Of a DNA stretch of 64,000 nt, positions 9,637-18,270 are shown in pieces. The stretch is from Sedimentisphaerales bacterium (GTDB lineage Bacteria > Planctomycetota > Phycisphaerae > Sedimentisphaerales > Anaerobacaceae), in contig JAFGLV010000037.1 in NCBI GenBank assembly GCA_016927855.1, forward strand, positions 114,964 through 178,963, written 5' to 3'. Under the pieces are notes generated by a model. The model was not told where the DNA came from. It saw only the letters and a program-made list of their open reading frames with translations, and did no database searches. A program made the position numbers and the translations under genes. How positions within the stretch are numbered: the first letter of the stretch is position 1; every line of letters starts with the position of its first letter.

Positions 9637-9841
9637 GGTTCCTCATCGGCTGTTAACACACCTCGTCTTCTTACCTCCAAGAGGGGATTCCATGCCTCAC
9701 CCACGCCGAGCCGGGTACAGACTGTAGACAGTCCAGGCGGCGTCGATCGGGTAGTCGAAGGGCCGGCGATTGAATCGTGGGTCCGTTGATATCTTCGTGT
9801 CGTGCCGGTAGACTTGTGACGGACCATTCAGGAGAGCATTC

Positions 9842-11895
9842 ATGCAAAAGCCAAGCTGGATTCTGCTGTTGTGTTCGTGCGTAGCCACGGCTGGTGGCAG
9901 GTTAGTCGTTGCATCGGGGGCTGAAACAAACGGGCTGATGGCGCGCCCAGCAGCCGTGGCGACGCCACGGTCGGGTCAGGTGCAGAACCCGGTGTCACCC
10001 CGCGCCCAGGAGTTTCCACTTTCGGCGGTGAGACTCCTCGATAGCCCCTTTCGGCGAGCCATGGAAACCGACAGGGCCTACCTGCTGCGCCTGGACCCGG
10101 ATCGGCTGCTCGCGGGTTTCCCCCGTGAAGCCGGTCTGCCGAAGAAGGCCGATCCCTACGGCGGCTGGGAAACGATCCCCGACGAGGGTCGCTACTCGCT
10201 GGCCGGGCAGGCCCTCGGCCACTATCTCAGTGCCCTGTCGATGCTGACCGCGGCCACCGAGACCCCGAGGCCCGCCAGCGAGTCGATACCATCGTCGACG
10301 AGCTGGCTGCCTGCCAGAAGGCCGCCGGGACCGGAATCCTCTGCGCCTTTCCCGACAGCAAGGCGCTTTTTGCGGAACTCGCGGCCGGCCAGATCAAGTC
10401 CGACCACCTGTTCGGTCTCAACGGCGGCTATGTCCCCTTGTACGTCACTCACAAGGTCATGGCAGGCCTGCGTGATGCCTGGCTGCTTCTCGCCCACCGG
10501 ACGGCGCGCGAAGTCCTGGTACGCATGGCCGATTGGCTGCAAACCGTGATCGAGCCCCTCACCGACGCGCAGATACGCGAGATGCTCGAGACCGAGCACG
10601 GCGGCATCATGGAAGTCGTGGCCGACGTCTACGCCATCACCGGCGACGCCAAGTACCTCGCTCTGGCCAAAAGGCTCAATCACCAGAGTCTCTTCGAACC
10701 TCTCGTGCGCGGCGAGGACTGCCTGACCGGCCTGCACGCCAATGCCCAGATCCCCAAGGTCATCAGCATGGAACGGGTCTATCAGTTGACCGGCGAGCCC
10801 GCCTATGGCAAGGCGGCCCGCTTCTTCTGGGACAATGTGGTGAACACGCGCACGTTCGTGATTGGCGGACACGGCGCGAACGAGTTCTTCTTCGCGCCCG
10901 ACGCATTCGCTACTCTGGGAGTGATCTCGAAGACGGGACCCGAGACCTGCAACACCTACAACCTGCTCAAGCTCTCGCGCCAGCTCTGGCTGGTCGCGCC
11001 CTCCGTCGCCATCGCCGATTTCATCGAGCGAGCGCTGTACAACCATATCCTCAGCTCCCAGGAGCCCGACCGCGGCGGATTCGTTTACTTCACCTCCATG
11101 CGTCCCGGCCACTACCGTACGTACTCCAGCGATACCGAGGATTTCTGGTGCTGTACCGACACCGGCATGGAGAGCCACGTCAAGTACGGCCGGTTTATCT
11201 ACGCCCACTCGGACGACCACCTCTGGGTCGATCTGCTCATCCCCTCGCAACTCCATTGGACCGACCAAGGCGTGACGGTGCGACTCGATACGCGCTTCCC
11301 TGAGGATGGCAAGGCCACTCTTACGGTTTCCGCCAAGCAACCGCGACGACTGACCATCGCCGTGCGCTGTCCCGGCTGGCTCAAACCCGGCGCCATGAAG
11401 CTCACGGTCAACGGAACACCCGAGCCGGTCGAGGCCCGACCCGGCTCCTATGCCGCAGTCGAGCGCACCTGGAGGACAGGAGACCGGCTCGAAATAGACT
11501 GGCCTCTGACGCTCCGTACGGAGATGCTGCCCCGGAGCAACGAGTGGGTAGCGGTCCTCTGGGGACCCATCGTCCTGGCAGGCGAGCTCGGCACCGCCGG
11601 CCTGGAAGACCTGGATTTCCGCAACACCCACAACTACGTTGCGACGCAAGAGCTACCCCTAGACCAAGTGCCAGTCTTCATCGGAAACGCCGACGATGTC
11701 GTCGCCAAGATCAAGCCGGTGGACGGACGGCCCCTGGCCTTCCGCACTGCGGGACTCGCTCAGCCGACCGATGTATCACTGAGCCCCTTCTACCGCGTCC
11801 ATCGCCAGCGTTACGCGGTGTATTGGAGGCTGATGGATCGCGCCGCCTATGACGTCCGGCGGCACGGCGACGCAAGAGAGGCGGACGGAAAGTGA
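9842..11895 (+). pseudogene. GH127 family beta-L-arabinofuranosidase-like protein, frameshifted
   Basis: Starts at 9842 with a signal peptide. The first frame runs through FPLSAVRLLDSPFRRAMETD and GQALGHYLSALSMLTAAT. The reading continues one frame over from 10261 (DPEARQRVDTIVDELAACQ, LFGLNGGYVPLYVTHK) to the stop at 11895. The joint at 10256-10261 reads ACC GA GAC, where ACC GGA GAC would restore the frame, so one G appears missing. Family signatures are otherwise intact, including GPETCNTYNLLKL and the cysteine pair in WCCTDTGMESHVKYG that supplies the zinc/nucleophile cysteines in GH127. The substrate would be beta-L-arabinofuranosyl residues. Either a young pseudogene or a sequencing/assembly error. 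Confidence 0.8.
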
Positions 11896-11983
11896 CACCG
11901 CTTTGGGGCAGGGACGGGAGAGCATCTCGGCCTCCATTCGCGGTTACCAGCCTTGCGGCACGACCACCGTCAGGGCAGACCGC

Positions 11984-12667
11984 TCACATGTCGGGGACAA
12001 CCTCGGGGTAGAGATGGCCGGTCGGGCTGATCTTGAAAACGTAGATCAGGCCCTCGCGGAGCTTTTGGTAGATGACGTTGCCATAGATGGCCTTGATGTC
12101 GTGCTGTTTGAGCCGCTCGGGGTCGTTGGCCAGGTCCCAGATGGCCGTCCAGAACACCCGCCTCTGCTCGGCCGGCAGCATTTCCAGCAGGTCGGCGTAG
12201 CGCCTCGGTTCGACACCGGCTTCTTCGATGGGAAAGCCCTCCTGCGGTGGCATGTGCTCGCCATAGACTCGGCGCCACAGGTACAAGGCGCGGCTCTTAC
12301 CATCCATAATCATCTTGTCCCCGAACGTCACAACGAGAGCGTCGAAGTGGATGATGTCGCCCTCGATCGTGTACTCCTTCTGGAGGACCATCTTGGTCTT
12401 ATCCTCGCGGGAGCTCTCGACGAATCGGATCGTAGTCCGCAGGCTACCGTCCTCGTCGGTCCGCTGCGAGATAACCTTGGCATAGCCGATTTGCTCTTCA
12501 CTGGTCAGGTTGGTGATGGCCTGCTTGAGCTGCTTGTTCTCGCCCAGTAGCTCATGGATCGTCACGGCGGTGCCGAAGAAACCCCGGCCGAAATACCCGG
12601 CCGCGACCAGCACCAACACCGCCAACACTCCGAGTAGCCCCCTGATTCTCATGACCTTGTGCGCCAT
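11984..12667 (-). CDS. Membrane-anchored protein of unknown function
   Basis: 227 residues; no family recognised. One N-terminal membrane segment (GLLGVLAVLVLVAAGYFG) is followed by a heptad-like stretch (IHELLGENKQLKQAITNL) and a soluble domain with DGKSRALYLWRRVYGEHMPP and PAEQRRVFWTAIWDLANDP. It is probably an inner-membrane protein with a periplasmic domain. The start could be the ATG at 12667, with GGAG very close, or the one at 12652. It is monocistronic between a plus-strand gene and a region holding a hairpin repeat. Confidence 0.65.
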   Translation of the reverse strand: MAHKVMRIRGLLGVLAVLVLVAAGYFGRGFFGTAVTIHELLGENKQLKQAITNLTSEEQIGYAKVISQRTDEDGSLRTTIRFVESSREDKTKMVLQKEYTIEGDIIHFDALVVTFGDKMIMDGKSRALYLWRRVYGEHMPPQEGFPIEEAGVEPRRYADLLEMLPAEQRRVFWTAIWDLANDPERLKQHDIKAIYGNVIYQKLREGLIYVFKISPTGHLYPEVVPDM

Positions 12668-12806
12668 TGCTCCGTTTCTGCTTGCTCTCCTGCCCAGGCA
12701 TACGAAGGGCCCATCCAGAATGTTTCATCGGCTCAGGCCGCCGAGATTCTCCATTTTTCGGTCCTTCGGCGCGCGCCACTCGCCAGGTCCGAGCCTGGAC
12801 GCCCTT

Positions 12807-12854
12807 GTAGGTCGTGCGAGACGCACGACCGGCGAGCGGGGACGCTCGCCCTAC
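12807..12854. repeat. GTAG/CTAC hairpin doublet B (REP/BIME-like)
   Basis: 48 bp in the 358-bp gap between the membrane-anchored protein and the M14 carboxypeptidase. GTAG is followed by a hairpin with 9-bp arms GGTCGTGCG/CGCACGACC, which uses the last G of GTAG, then a second with 8-bp arms GGCGAGCG/CGCTCGCC, then CTAC. Stem sequences differ from copies A, C and D but the plan is the same. The rest of the gap shows nothing clear. Confidence 0.7.
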
Positions 12855-13025
12855 GAACGCCATTCGCAAGCCTGTGCTTCGCTGTAGCTTGAGGATGCCA
12901 CACGGCGTTCAACGCGGCCCTGGCGCTCAGGGTGGTTTTTACTGTTTGTCTGTTGCGTCGAAAGCCGATAATACGTAGTATTCGGACAAGCGGTCGGACG
13001 GGCACAACCTAAAGGAATAGGCGCT

Positions 13026-13820
13026 ATGAGCAAAAGGTGGTCGAAGGGTTTGGTTCTTGCTTCACTCCTGGTAGCGGTGGGTCTCTCGGGATGCTACGAG
13101 CCCGAGCCGCGACCGCGTATCATCGGGCAAGACAGGCCTGTCGCGATGCCGGCAAGGCAGACGGCGCCGCAGTCTCGCATGCTGGGTCGTTCCGTGCAGG
13201 GAAGGCCGATCGTCGCCCAAATCCTCGGCAACGGCAGCGATACTACACTCATCCTGGCAACGATCCACGGTGATGAAGCTGCCGGGACGCCGCTCGTGCG
13301 GAAGCTGGCCGACCACCTGGCCGCCAATCCCCAGGTCCTTGAAGGTCGGCGGGTTGTGCTCGTCCCCTCTGCCAACCCCGATGGAGCGGCGGCCGGCACG
13401 CGCGAGAACATCCGCGGCGTCGATCTGAACCGCAACTTCCAGACTGCCAATCGCGTCGATAACGCCACCAATGGCCTGCGTCCCCTTTCCGAGCCTGAGA
13501 CCCAGGCCCTTCAGCGGGCCATCCAGGAGTTTCGACCCGACCGGATCATCTCCGTCCATCAGCCCCTCGATTGCATCGACTACGACGGTCCAGGACGCGA
13601 GCTGGCGGCTTACCTGGCTCGGTTCTGCCGCCTGCCGGTCAAGAAATTGGGCGCTCGGCCGGGCTCGCTCGGCTCTTACAGCGGCGAGCACCTTGGAATC
13701 CCCACCGTTACGCTGGAGCTTCCGGCGGGTGCGACCGGCCTCGACGAAGCCAGGTTGTGGAGCCTGTACGGCCCGGCGATGACGGCGGCGATTACCTATT
13801 CCCTACCAGCATCGAAGTAA
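13026..13820 (+). CDS. M14 zinc carboxypeptidase lipoprotein (MpaA-like)
   Basis: 264 residues; AAGGA precedes the start. The N-terminus is a lipoprotein signal (LVLASLLVAVGLSGC). Zinc carboxypeptidase hallmarks are in order: ATIHGDEAAG (first histidine and glutamate ligands), VDLNRNFQ (substrate-binding Asn-Arg), ISVHQP (third ligand histidine) and TLELP with the catalytic glutamate near the C-terminus. The short length and SANPDGAAAGTREN region are closest to MpaA, which trims gamma-D-glutamyl-diaminopimelate from murein peptides. A role in peptidoglycan peptide turnover at the cell envelope is inferred. Confidence 0.85.
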   Translation: MSKRWSKGLVLASLLVAVGLSGCYEPEPRPRIIGQDRPVAMPARQTAPQSRMLGRSVQGRPIVAQILGNGSDTTLILATIHGDEAAGTPLVRKLADHLAANPQVLEGRRVVLVPSANPDGAAAGTRENIRGVDLNRNFQTANRVDNATNGLRPLSEPETQALQRAIQEFRPDRIISVHQPLDCIDYDGPGRELAAYLARFCRLPVKKLGARPGSLGSYSGEHLGIPTVTLELPAGATGLDEARLWSLYGPAMTAAITYSLPASK

Positions 13821-13995
13821 CCTCGCCCTCGCGGCCAATCACAGGCGGTAGCTCACCGTCACCGCTTGGCGGTGCAAACAAATCCTGGGCCGGCCGCATA
13901 TACACCAGTGCCGAGCGCGGCTGGAATACCTCGCGAACCAGCGGGAAATATCGTGAGACGGGCTCGCCGCGACGATACAATCACACGGGATTTCT

Positions 13996-16041
13996 ATGAA
14001 TTTCAGGCTCAACAACCGGTTCCAGCCTTCGGGCGACCAGCCGCAGGCCATTGAGCGGCTCGCGCGATCCGTGCGTGAGGGCCGCAAGTTCCAGACCCTT
14101 ATGGGCGTGACCGGCAGCGGCAAGACCTTCACGATGGCCAACGTCATCGCGCAGTTCAACCGGCCGGTCCTAGTCGTCTCGCACAACAAGACGCTCGCAG
14201 CCCAACTCTATGAGGAGTTCAGCGAGCTGTTTCCCGACAACGCGGTCGAGTACTTCGTCAGCTATTACGACTACTATCAACCCGAAGCGTACATTCCTCA
14301 GCGTGACATCTACATCGAAAAGGATGCCTCGCGGAACGCCGACCTGGACCGGCTGAGGCTCTCGACGACGACCAGTCTCTCGACGCGGCGGGACTGCATC
14401 GTGGTCGCGTCGGTCTCATGCATTTTCGGGCTGGGCTCGCCGGAAGACTACAAGGCCAGCGTCGTCGCGGTGCGCACGGGCCAGAGCCTCGACCGCCACA
14501 CTCTGCTGGGCCGCCTGGCGGACATGCAGTACACGCGCAACGACATCGACTTTCAGCGCGGGACTTTCCGCGTGCGCGGCGACGTGGTCGAGCTGCACCC
14601 TTCCTACGAATCGTTCGCGATCCGCATCGAGTTGTTCGGCGACGAGGTTGAGCGGATCAGCTACATCAACCCGGTCTCCGCGGAGGTGCTGGCGGCCGAG
14701 GACCAGGTGTTCATCTACCCCGCTCAGCACTACGTCATGCCGACCGACAAGATCGACGATGCCGTCGGCAGCATCCGCGCCGAGCTGGACCAGCGCCTCG
14801 CCGAGCTCAAGAGCCAAGGCAAGCTGCTGGAGGCCCAGCGGCTCCAGGCGCGGACTATGTACGACCTCGAGATGATCCAGGAGGTCGGCTACTGCAGCGG
14901 GATCGAGAACTACGCGCGACACCTGGCGGGCCTGCCACCCGGCGCCAGACCCTACACGCTTGTCGATTACTTCCCCAAAGACTTCCTGCTGTTCATCGAC
15001 GAGTCGCACGTGACGATCCCACAGTTGCGCGCGATGTGGGCCGGCGACCGCAGCCGCAAGGAAGTGCTGGTCGAGCATGGTTTCCGCCTGCCCAGCGCCC
15101 TGGACAACCGACCCTTGCGCTTCGAGGAGTTCGCGGAGAGCTGGGACCAGGTGGTGTTCGTCTCGGCGACGCCGGCGCCGTTCGAGCTGGCCAAGTGCGA
15201 CCACGAGGTCGTCGAGCAGGTCATCAGACCGACCGGCCTGCTCGATCCCGAGATCTTCGTCTTCCCCGCCGGCAATCAGGTCGAGCACTTGGTGGGCGAG
15301 ATCGAGAAGCGCGCCGAAGCCAGGGAGCGCGTCCTCGTGACCACGCTGACCAAACGCATGGCGGAGAACCTGTCGAGCTACATCGCCAAGCGAGGCTACC
15401 GCTGCCGCTATCTGCACAGTGAAATCGACACACTCGAACGCATCGAAATCCTGCGCGACCTGCGGCACGGCGACTTCGACGTCCTGGTTGGCGTGAACCT
15501 GCTGCGAGAAGGCCTGGACCTGCCCGAAGTCTCGTGCGTCGCGATCCTCGACGCCGACAAGGAGGGCTTCCTGCGCAGCCAGACGTCGCTGGTGCAGACC
15601 ATCGGCCGGACCGCGCGGAACGTCAACGCGACCGTCTTCCTCTACGCCGACACCGTCACCGACTCGATGCAAAAAGCGATTGACGAAACCGAGCGGCGCC
15701 GTAGAATTCAGTTGGCGTATAACCAGGAGCACAACATCACGCCCGAAACGATCAGGAAAGAGATCCGCCAGAGCCTGACCGAGCAGATCAAAGCCCGGCG
15801 TGTCGCTCAAGAGGCAATCCGTCTCGGAGACTCGGAGTTTGACAAGGTCGAGTTGGCCGCCCAGATCGAGCGGGAGATGTACGAAGCCGCCGAGGCGCTC
15901 GATTTCGAGCGGGCCGCGGCGTTGCGCGACCAGTTGCGTGAGCTGAAGGAACTGCCCGAGCTGGTGCTAGCCGGCTCGCACAAGAAGAAGAGCGTTTTCC
16001 TGGCCGCCAAGAAGCAGAAGCGACAAAAGAAGAAGGCATAG
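13996..16041 (+). CDS. uvrB: Excinuclease ABC subunit B
   Basis: 681 residues, full length for UvrB. It binds damaged DNA handed over by UvrA and positions UvrC in nucleotide excision repair. Visible elements: opening [19 protein letters not shown], Walker [11 protein letters not shown] (about residue 38), the damage-probing beta-hairpin [14 protein letters not shown], Walker [12 protein letters not shown] (about 334), helicase motif [16 protein letters not shown], motif [11 protein letters not shown], and a C-terminal UVR domain ([18 protein letters not shown]) for UvrC contact. The ATG at 13996 starts exactly at the family N-terminus. nadC follows after 19 bp, probably co-transcribed. Confidence 0.98.
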   Translation: MNFRLNNRFQPSGDQPQAIERLARSVREGRKFQTLMGVTGSGKTFTMANVIAQFNRPVLVVSHNKTLAAQLYEEFSELFPDNAVEYFVSYYDYYQPEAYIPQRDIYIEKDASRNADLDRLRLSTTTSLSTRRDCIVVASVSCIFGLGSPEDYKASVVAVRTGQSLDRHTLLGRLADMQYTRNDIDFQRGTFRVRGDVVELHPSYESFAIRIELFGDEVERISYINPVSAEVLAAEDQVFIYPAQHYVMPTDKIDDAVGSIRAELDQRLAELKSQGKLLEAQRLQARTMYDLEMIQEVGYCSGIENYARHLAGLPPGARPYTLVDYFPKDFLLFIDESHVTIPQLRAMWAGDRSRKEVLVEHGFRLPSALDNRPLRFEEFAESWDQVVFVSATPAPFELAKCDHEVVEQVIRPTGLLDPEIFVFPAGNQVEHLVGEIEKRAEARERVLVTTLTKRMAENLSSYIAKRGYRCRYLHSEIDTLERIEILRDLRHGDFDVLVGVNLLREGLDLPEVSCVAILDADKEGFLRSQTSLVQTIGRTARNVNATVFLYADTVTDSMQKAIDETERRRRIQLAYNQEHNITPETIRKEIRQSLTEQIKARRVAQEAIRLGDSEFDKVELAAQIEREMYEAAEALDFERAAALRDQLRELKELPELVLAGSHKKKSVFLAAKKQKRQKKKA

Positions 16042-16060
16042 TTGCTATAAGGCCGAGAAG

Positions 16061-16933
16061 ATGAAGAAGCTGAACATCGCCCAGGCCCGACCCTTGATCC
16101 AGATGGCTATCGAGGAGGACCTCGGACGCGGTGACGTCACCACGAACCTGTTGTTCCAGGACGACGAGCTGGCCAAAGCCACGATCGTCTCGCGCGAAGA
16201 GATCGTCGTGTGCGGCGTGCCGGTCGTCCAGGAGATTCTGCGCCAATACGACGAGCGATTGAAGATGACGCCGCATGCGCGGGACGGCCAGTCGGCCCAC
16301 GTCGGCAACAAGCTGGCCACCATCGAGGGACCACTGCGCTCGATGCTGAGCGCCGAGCGCGTCATGCTGAACTTTCTCCAGCGCCTCAGCGGCATCGCGA
16401 CCACAACCGCCAAGTACGTCCGTGCGATTCGCGGCACCAAGGCCAAGATCTACGACACGCGCAAGACTCTGCCTGGCTGGCGCGTCCTGGAGAAGTACGC
16501 CGTGCGCTGCGGCGGCGGCTACAACCATCGCATCGGCCTCTACGACGGAGTACTCGTCAAAGACAACCACCTGGCCGAACTCGGCAAGGGCTTCCCGACC
16601 AAGCTGCGACGGATCGTCGAGGAAGCCGGCAAGATCAAGGGACTGCAATTCGTCGCGGTCGAGGTCGATCACGTCGATCACCAATTGAACCGCGTTTTGA
16701 AGATCCCCGGCGTCGACATCGTGCTGCTGGACAACATGGGTCAGTGGCAGCTCAAGCACGCCGTCGAGATGCGCGACGCCATGTGCGGCAAAGGCAATGG
16801 TCCCCTGCTCGAAGCGTCCGGCAACATCACGCTCGACAACGTCTCGGCCATCGCCCAGTGCGGCGTGGATCGGATCGCGATCGGCGCGATCACCCACTCG
16901 GCCATCGCGGTGGATATCGGCCTGGACAGATGA
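16061..16933 (+). CDS. nadC: Nicotinate-nucleotide pyrophosphorylase (quinolinate phosphoribosyltransferase)
   Basis: 290 residues, standard length. It converts quinolinate and PRPP to nicotinate mononucleotide in de novo NAD synthesis (cytoplasm). Family motifs: EEDLGRGDVTTNLL, ERVMLNFLQRLSGIATTTA, YDTRKTLPGWRVLEKYAVRCGG, HRIGLYDGVLVKDNH, VEVDHVDHQLN, VLLDNM, LEASGNITLDNV and GVDRIAIGAITHS. It sits between uvrB and birA; the stop is followed immediately by an inverted heptad-repeat element that fills the gap to birA. Confidence 0.97.
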   Translation: MKKLNIAQARPLIQMAIEEDLGRGDVTTNLLFQDDELAKATIVSREEIVVCGVPVVQEILRQYDERLKMTPHARDGQSAHVGNKLATIEGPLRSMLSAERVMLNFLQRLSGIATTTAKYVRAIRGTKAKIYDTRKTLPGWRVLEKYAVRCGGGYNHRIGLYDGVLVKDNHLAELGKGFPTKLRRIVEEAGKIKGLQFVAVEVDHVDHQLNRVLKIPGVDIVLLDNMGQWQLKHAVEMRDAMCGKGNGPLLEASGNITLDNVSAIAQCGVDRIAIGAITHSAIAVDIGLDR

Positions 16934-16939
16934 ATCAAC

Positions 16940-17025
16940 CGTATCTCGTATCTCGCTGCTCGTATCTCGAATGTGACTGATTCGCCGATGTTCCTGCGAG
17001 ATACGAGATACGAGTTACGAGATAC
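16940..17025. repeat. Inverted heptad-repeat element H1 (nadC-birA spacer)
   Basis: Two arrays of a 7-bp unit in inverted orientation. The left array (16940-16967) is CGTATCT four times, third copy altered to CGCTGCT. The right array (16998-17025) is GAGATAC four times, third copy GAGTTAC, which is the reverse complement of the same unit in mirrored register. A 30-bp unique spacer lies between. The element fills nearly the whole nadC-birA gap and ends 3 bp before the birA ATG. Confidence 0.9.
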
Positions 17026-17028
17026 GCT

Positions 17029-17871
17029 ATGGCGCTAGCCGACCGCCTCGACCCCGACAAAATAGCCGCCAACCTCAAGACGAAGCGGATCGGTCGTACC
17101 GTGGTCGTTCACGATGTCACCTCCAGCACGAACGACGTCGCGGCCGCCTACGCGCGGAACCCCGCCCATGACAGCCTCGTGGTCTTCGCCGAACAGCAGA
17201 CCGCCGGGCGCGGGCGCACCGGCGCGACCTGGCAAAGCGCGCATGGCGCCAGCCTGCTCTTCTCCTTCGTGCTGATCGACTGCGGCCTGGAGAGCGAATT
17301 GCTCTCGCTCGTGTGCGCCGTCGCTGTCGCGGAGGCATTGGGCCAAATCGCCGGCAGCCAAACGCAAATCAAGTGGCCAAACGACATCATGCTGGCCGGC
17401 AAGAAGATCGGCGGCATTCTCGTCGAATCCAAGGTCCCCCGAGGGGACAGTGTCAAGTATCAAGTGTCAAGTGTGAAGACTTCAAACTTCAGACTTCAAA
17501 CTTCAGACTTCATCGTCGGGATCGGCATCAACTGCCATCAGCAACGCGAGTCGTTCCCGCCGGAGCTGCGCGAGACCGCTACGAGCATCGACCTGGCCAG
17601 CGGCGCCCGTTGCGACCGCACGATCCTGGCCCGGCGCGTTCTCGCCTCGCTCGACCACTGGCTTACGACCGCCGAGTCCGACGACCAGCGCGTCATCGAC
17701 GCCTGGAACCGGCTCAGCACCCAGCGCGGCCAGCGCGTCACCCTCGCCTACAACGGACGCACCTTCACCGGCACCTGTATCGGCGTCGATCCCGCCCAGG
17801 GCCTGATCCTCCAGCTAGACCGCGGCGGCATCCGCATGTTCGACGCCGCTCACACCCACATCGTCAAGTGA
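17029..17871 (+). CDS. birA: Biotin--[acetyl-CoA-carboxylase] ligase with heptad-derived insert
   Basis: 280 residues. It attaches biotin to the carboxylase carrier domain via biotinyl-AMP. Motifs: TSSTNDVA, the adenylate loop AGRGRTGATW (about residues 56-65), IKWPNDIMLAGKKIGGILVE (about 114-133), IVGIGIN, and a C-terminal SH3-like domain (LSTQRGQRVTLAYNG, FTGTCIGVDPAQGLIL). There is no N-terminal helix-turn-helix, so it is a ligase-only enzyme. Residues about 141-162, in the loop between GGILVES and IVGIGIN, are encoded by nine 7-bp repeats (17451-17513) and have no counterpart in ordinary BirA proteins. No clear ribosome-binding site: the upstream sequence is the H1 repeat. Confidence 0.93.
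   Translation: MALADRLDPDKIAANLKTKRIGRTVVVHDVTSSTNDVAAAYARNPAHDSLVVFAEQQTAGRGRTGATWQSAHGASLLFSFVLIDCGLESELLSLVCAVAVAEALGQIAGSQTQIKWPNDIMLAGKKIGGILVESKVPRGDSVKYQVSSVKTSNFRLQTSDFIVGIGINCHQQRESFPPELRETATSIDLASGARCDRTILARRVLASLDHWLTTAESDDQRVIDAWNRLSTQRGQRVTLAYNGRTFTGTCIGVDPAQGLILQLDRGGIRMFDAAHTHIVK
17451..17513. repeat. birA: Heptad-repeat element H2 inside birA
   Basis: Nine consecutive 7-bp units: four of the TGTCAAG type (17451-17478) and five of the ACTTCAA/ACTTCAG type (17479-17513). The second block is an imperfect reverse complement of the first, so the two could fold back. Total 63 bp = 21 codons, so the birA frame is kept. AT-richer than the flanking gene. Confidence 0.9.
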
Positions 17872-17885
17872 CCGCCCCAGCCCGG

Positions 17886-18161
17886 CTACGCCGAAGCGCG
17901 CAGCTTCTCCTGCAACCAGAGATTGATCAGAGTCTCGGTCGATACGCCCTGCTGGCGTGCCTGCTCACGTACCTGATACAGCAAATCCCTCGCCGCCGGA
18001 CAATACACCTTACTTGACGAGAGGTCGATCTCCACCTCGACCGGCTCCATGGCATCTTCGTAGTCGGCACTGCTGTGACTGTCCCAGAAGTCCGACAGTT
18101 CCTCAAGCGTATTGAAGCTCTCCGGCAGGACATCTCTGGATTCCGACCCTTCACCTTGCAT
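17886..18161 (-). CDS. CopG-type antitoxin, orphaned
   Basis: 91 residues from the ATG at 18161, which has AAGGAG 10 bp upstream and overlaps the stop of the toxin remnant. The sequence follows the CopG_antitoxin pattern: FNTLEELSDFWDSHSSADYE, then PVEVEIDL, then a ribbon-helix-helix-like C-terminus (ARDLLYQVREQARQQGVSTE, LINLWLQEKL). Such proteins normally pair with a BrnT-like RNase toxin encoded just upstream, and that toxin is broken here. Whether the antitoxin still represses its own promoter cannot be judged. A longer in-frame start at 18206 is less likely, as it would lie inside the toxin. Confidence 0.75.
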   Translation of the reverse strand: MQGEGSESRDVLPESFNTLEELSDFWDSHSSADYEDAMEPVEVEIDLSSSKVYCPAARDLLYQVREQARQQGVSTETLINLWLQEKLRASA

Positions 18162-18264
18162 AGCTTCTTCGCTCCTTGTCATCCATATCCCGCGCACACT
18201 CAACACCAGTGCTTCCTTGGTAGCCTTGTAGATGAAGAAGACAGCCAGGTTGCGGCCGGAGCAG
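18151..18264 (-). pseudogene. Remnant of a BrnT-like toxin gene
   Basis: Two adjacent reading frames upstream of the antitoxin look like the C-terminal third of a BrnT-type toxin: GRNLAVFFIYKATKEALVLS (about 18199-18258), then, one frameshift on, ARDMDDKERRSYAR ending at TGA (18151-18195). The second resembles the usual BrnT ending, SARxMxxxERRxYE. Removing two bases (a GT doubling near 18196) joins the frames. The N-terminal two-thirds is missing because the next gene ends at 18271. The toxin stop overlaps the antitoxin ATG, the usual arrangement. Confidence 0.6.
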
Positions 18265-18270
18265 TCCTTA

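Noticed and set aside
12965..12985. Palindrome-like GATAATACGTAGTATTC upstream of the M14 carboxypeptidase as an operator
   Set aside because: Only five base pairs of true dyad symmetry; GATAAT may simply be a -10 box, but no acceptable -35 was found.
17451..17513. Heptads in birA considered as a small CRISPR-like array
   Set aside because: Units are 7 bp, contiguous and without spacers, so the structure is a tandem repeat.
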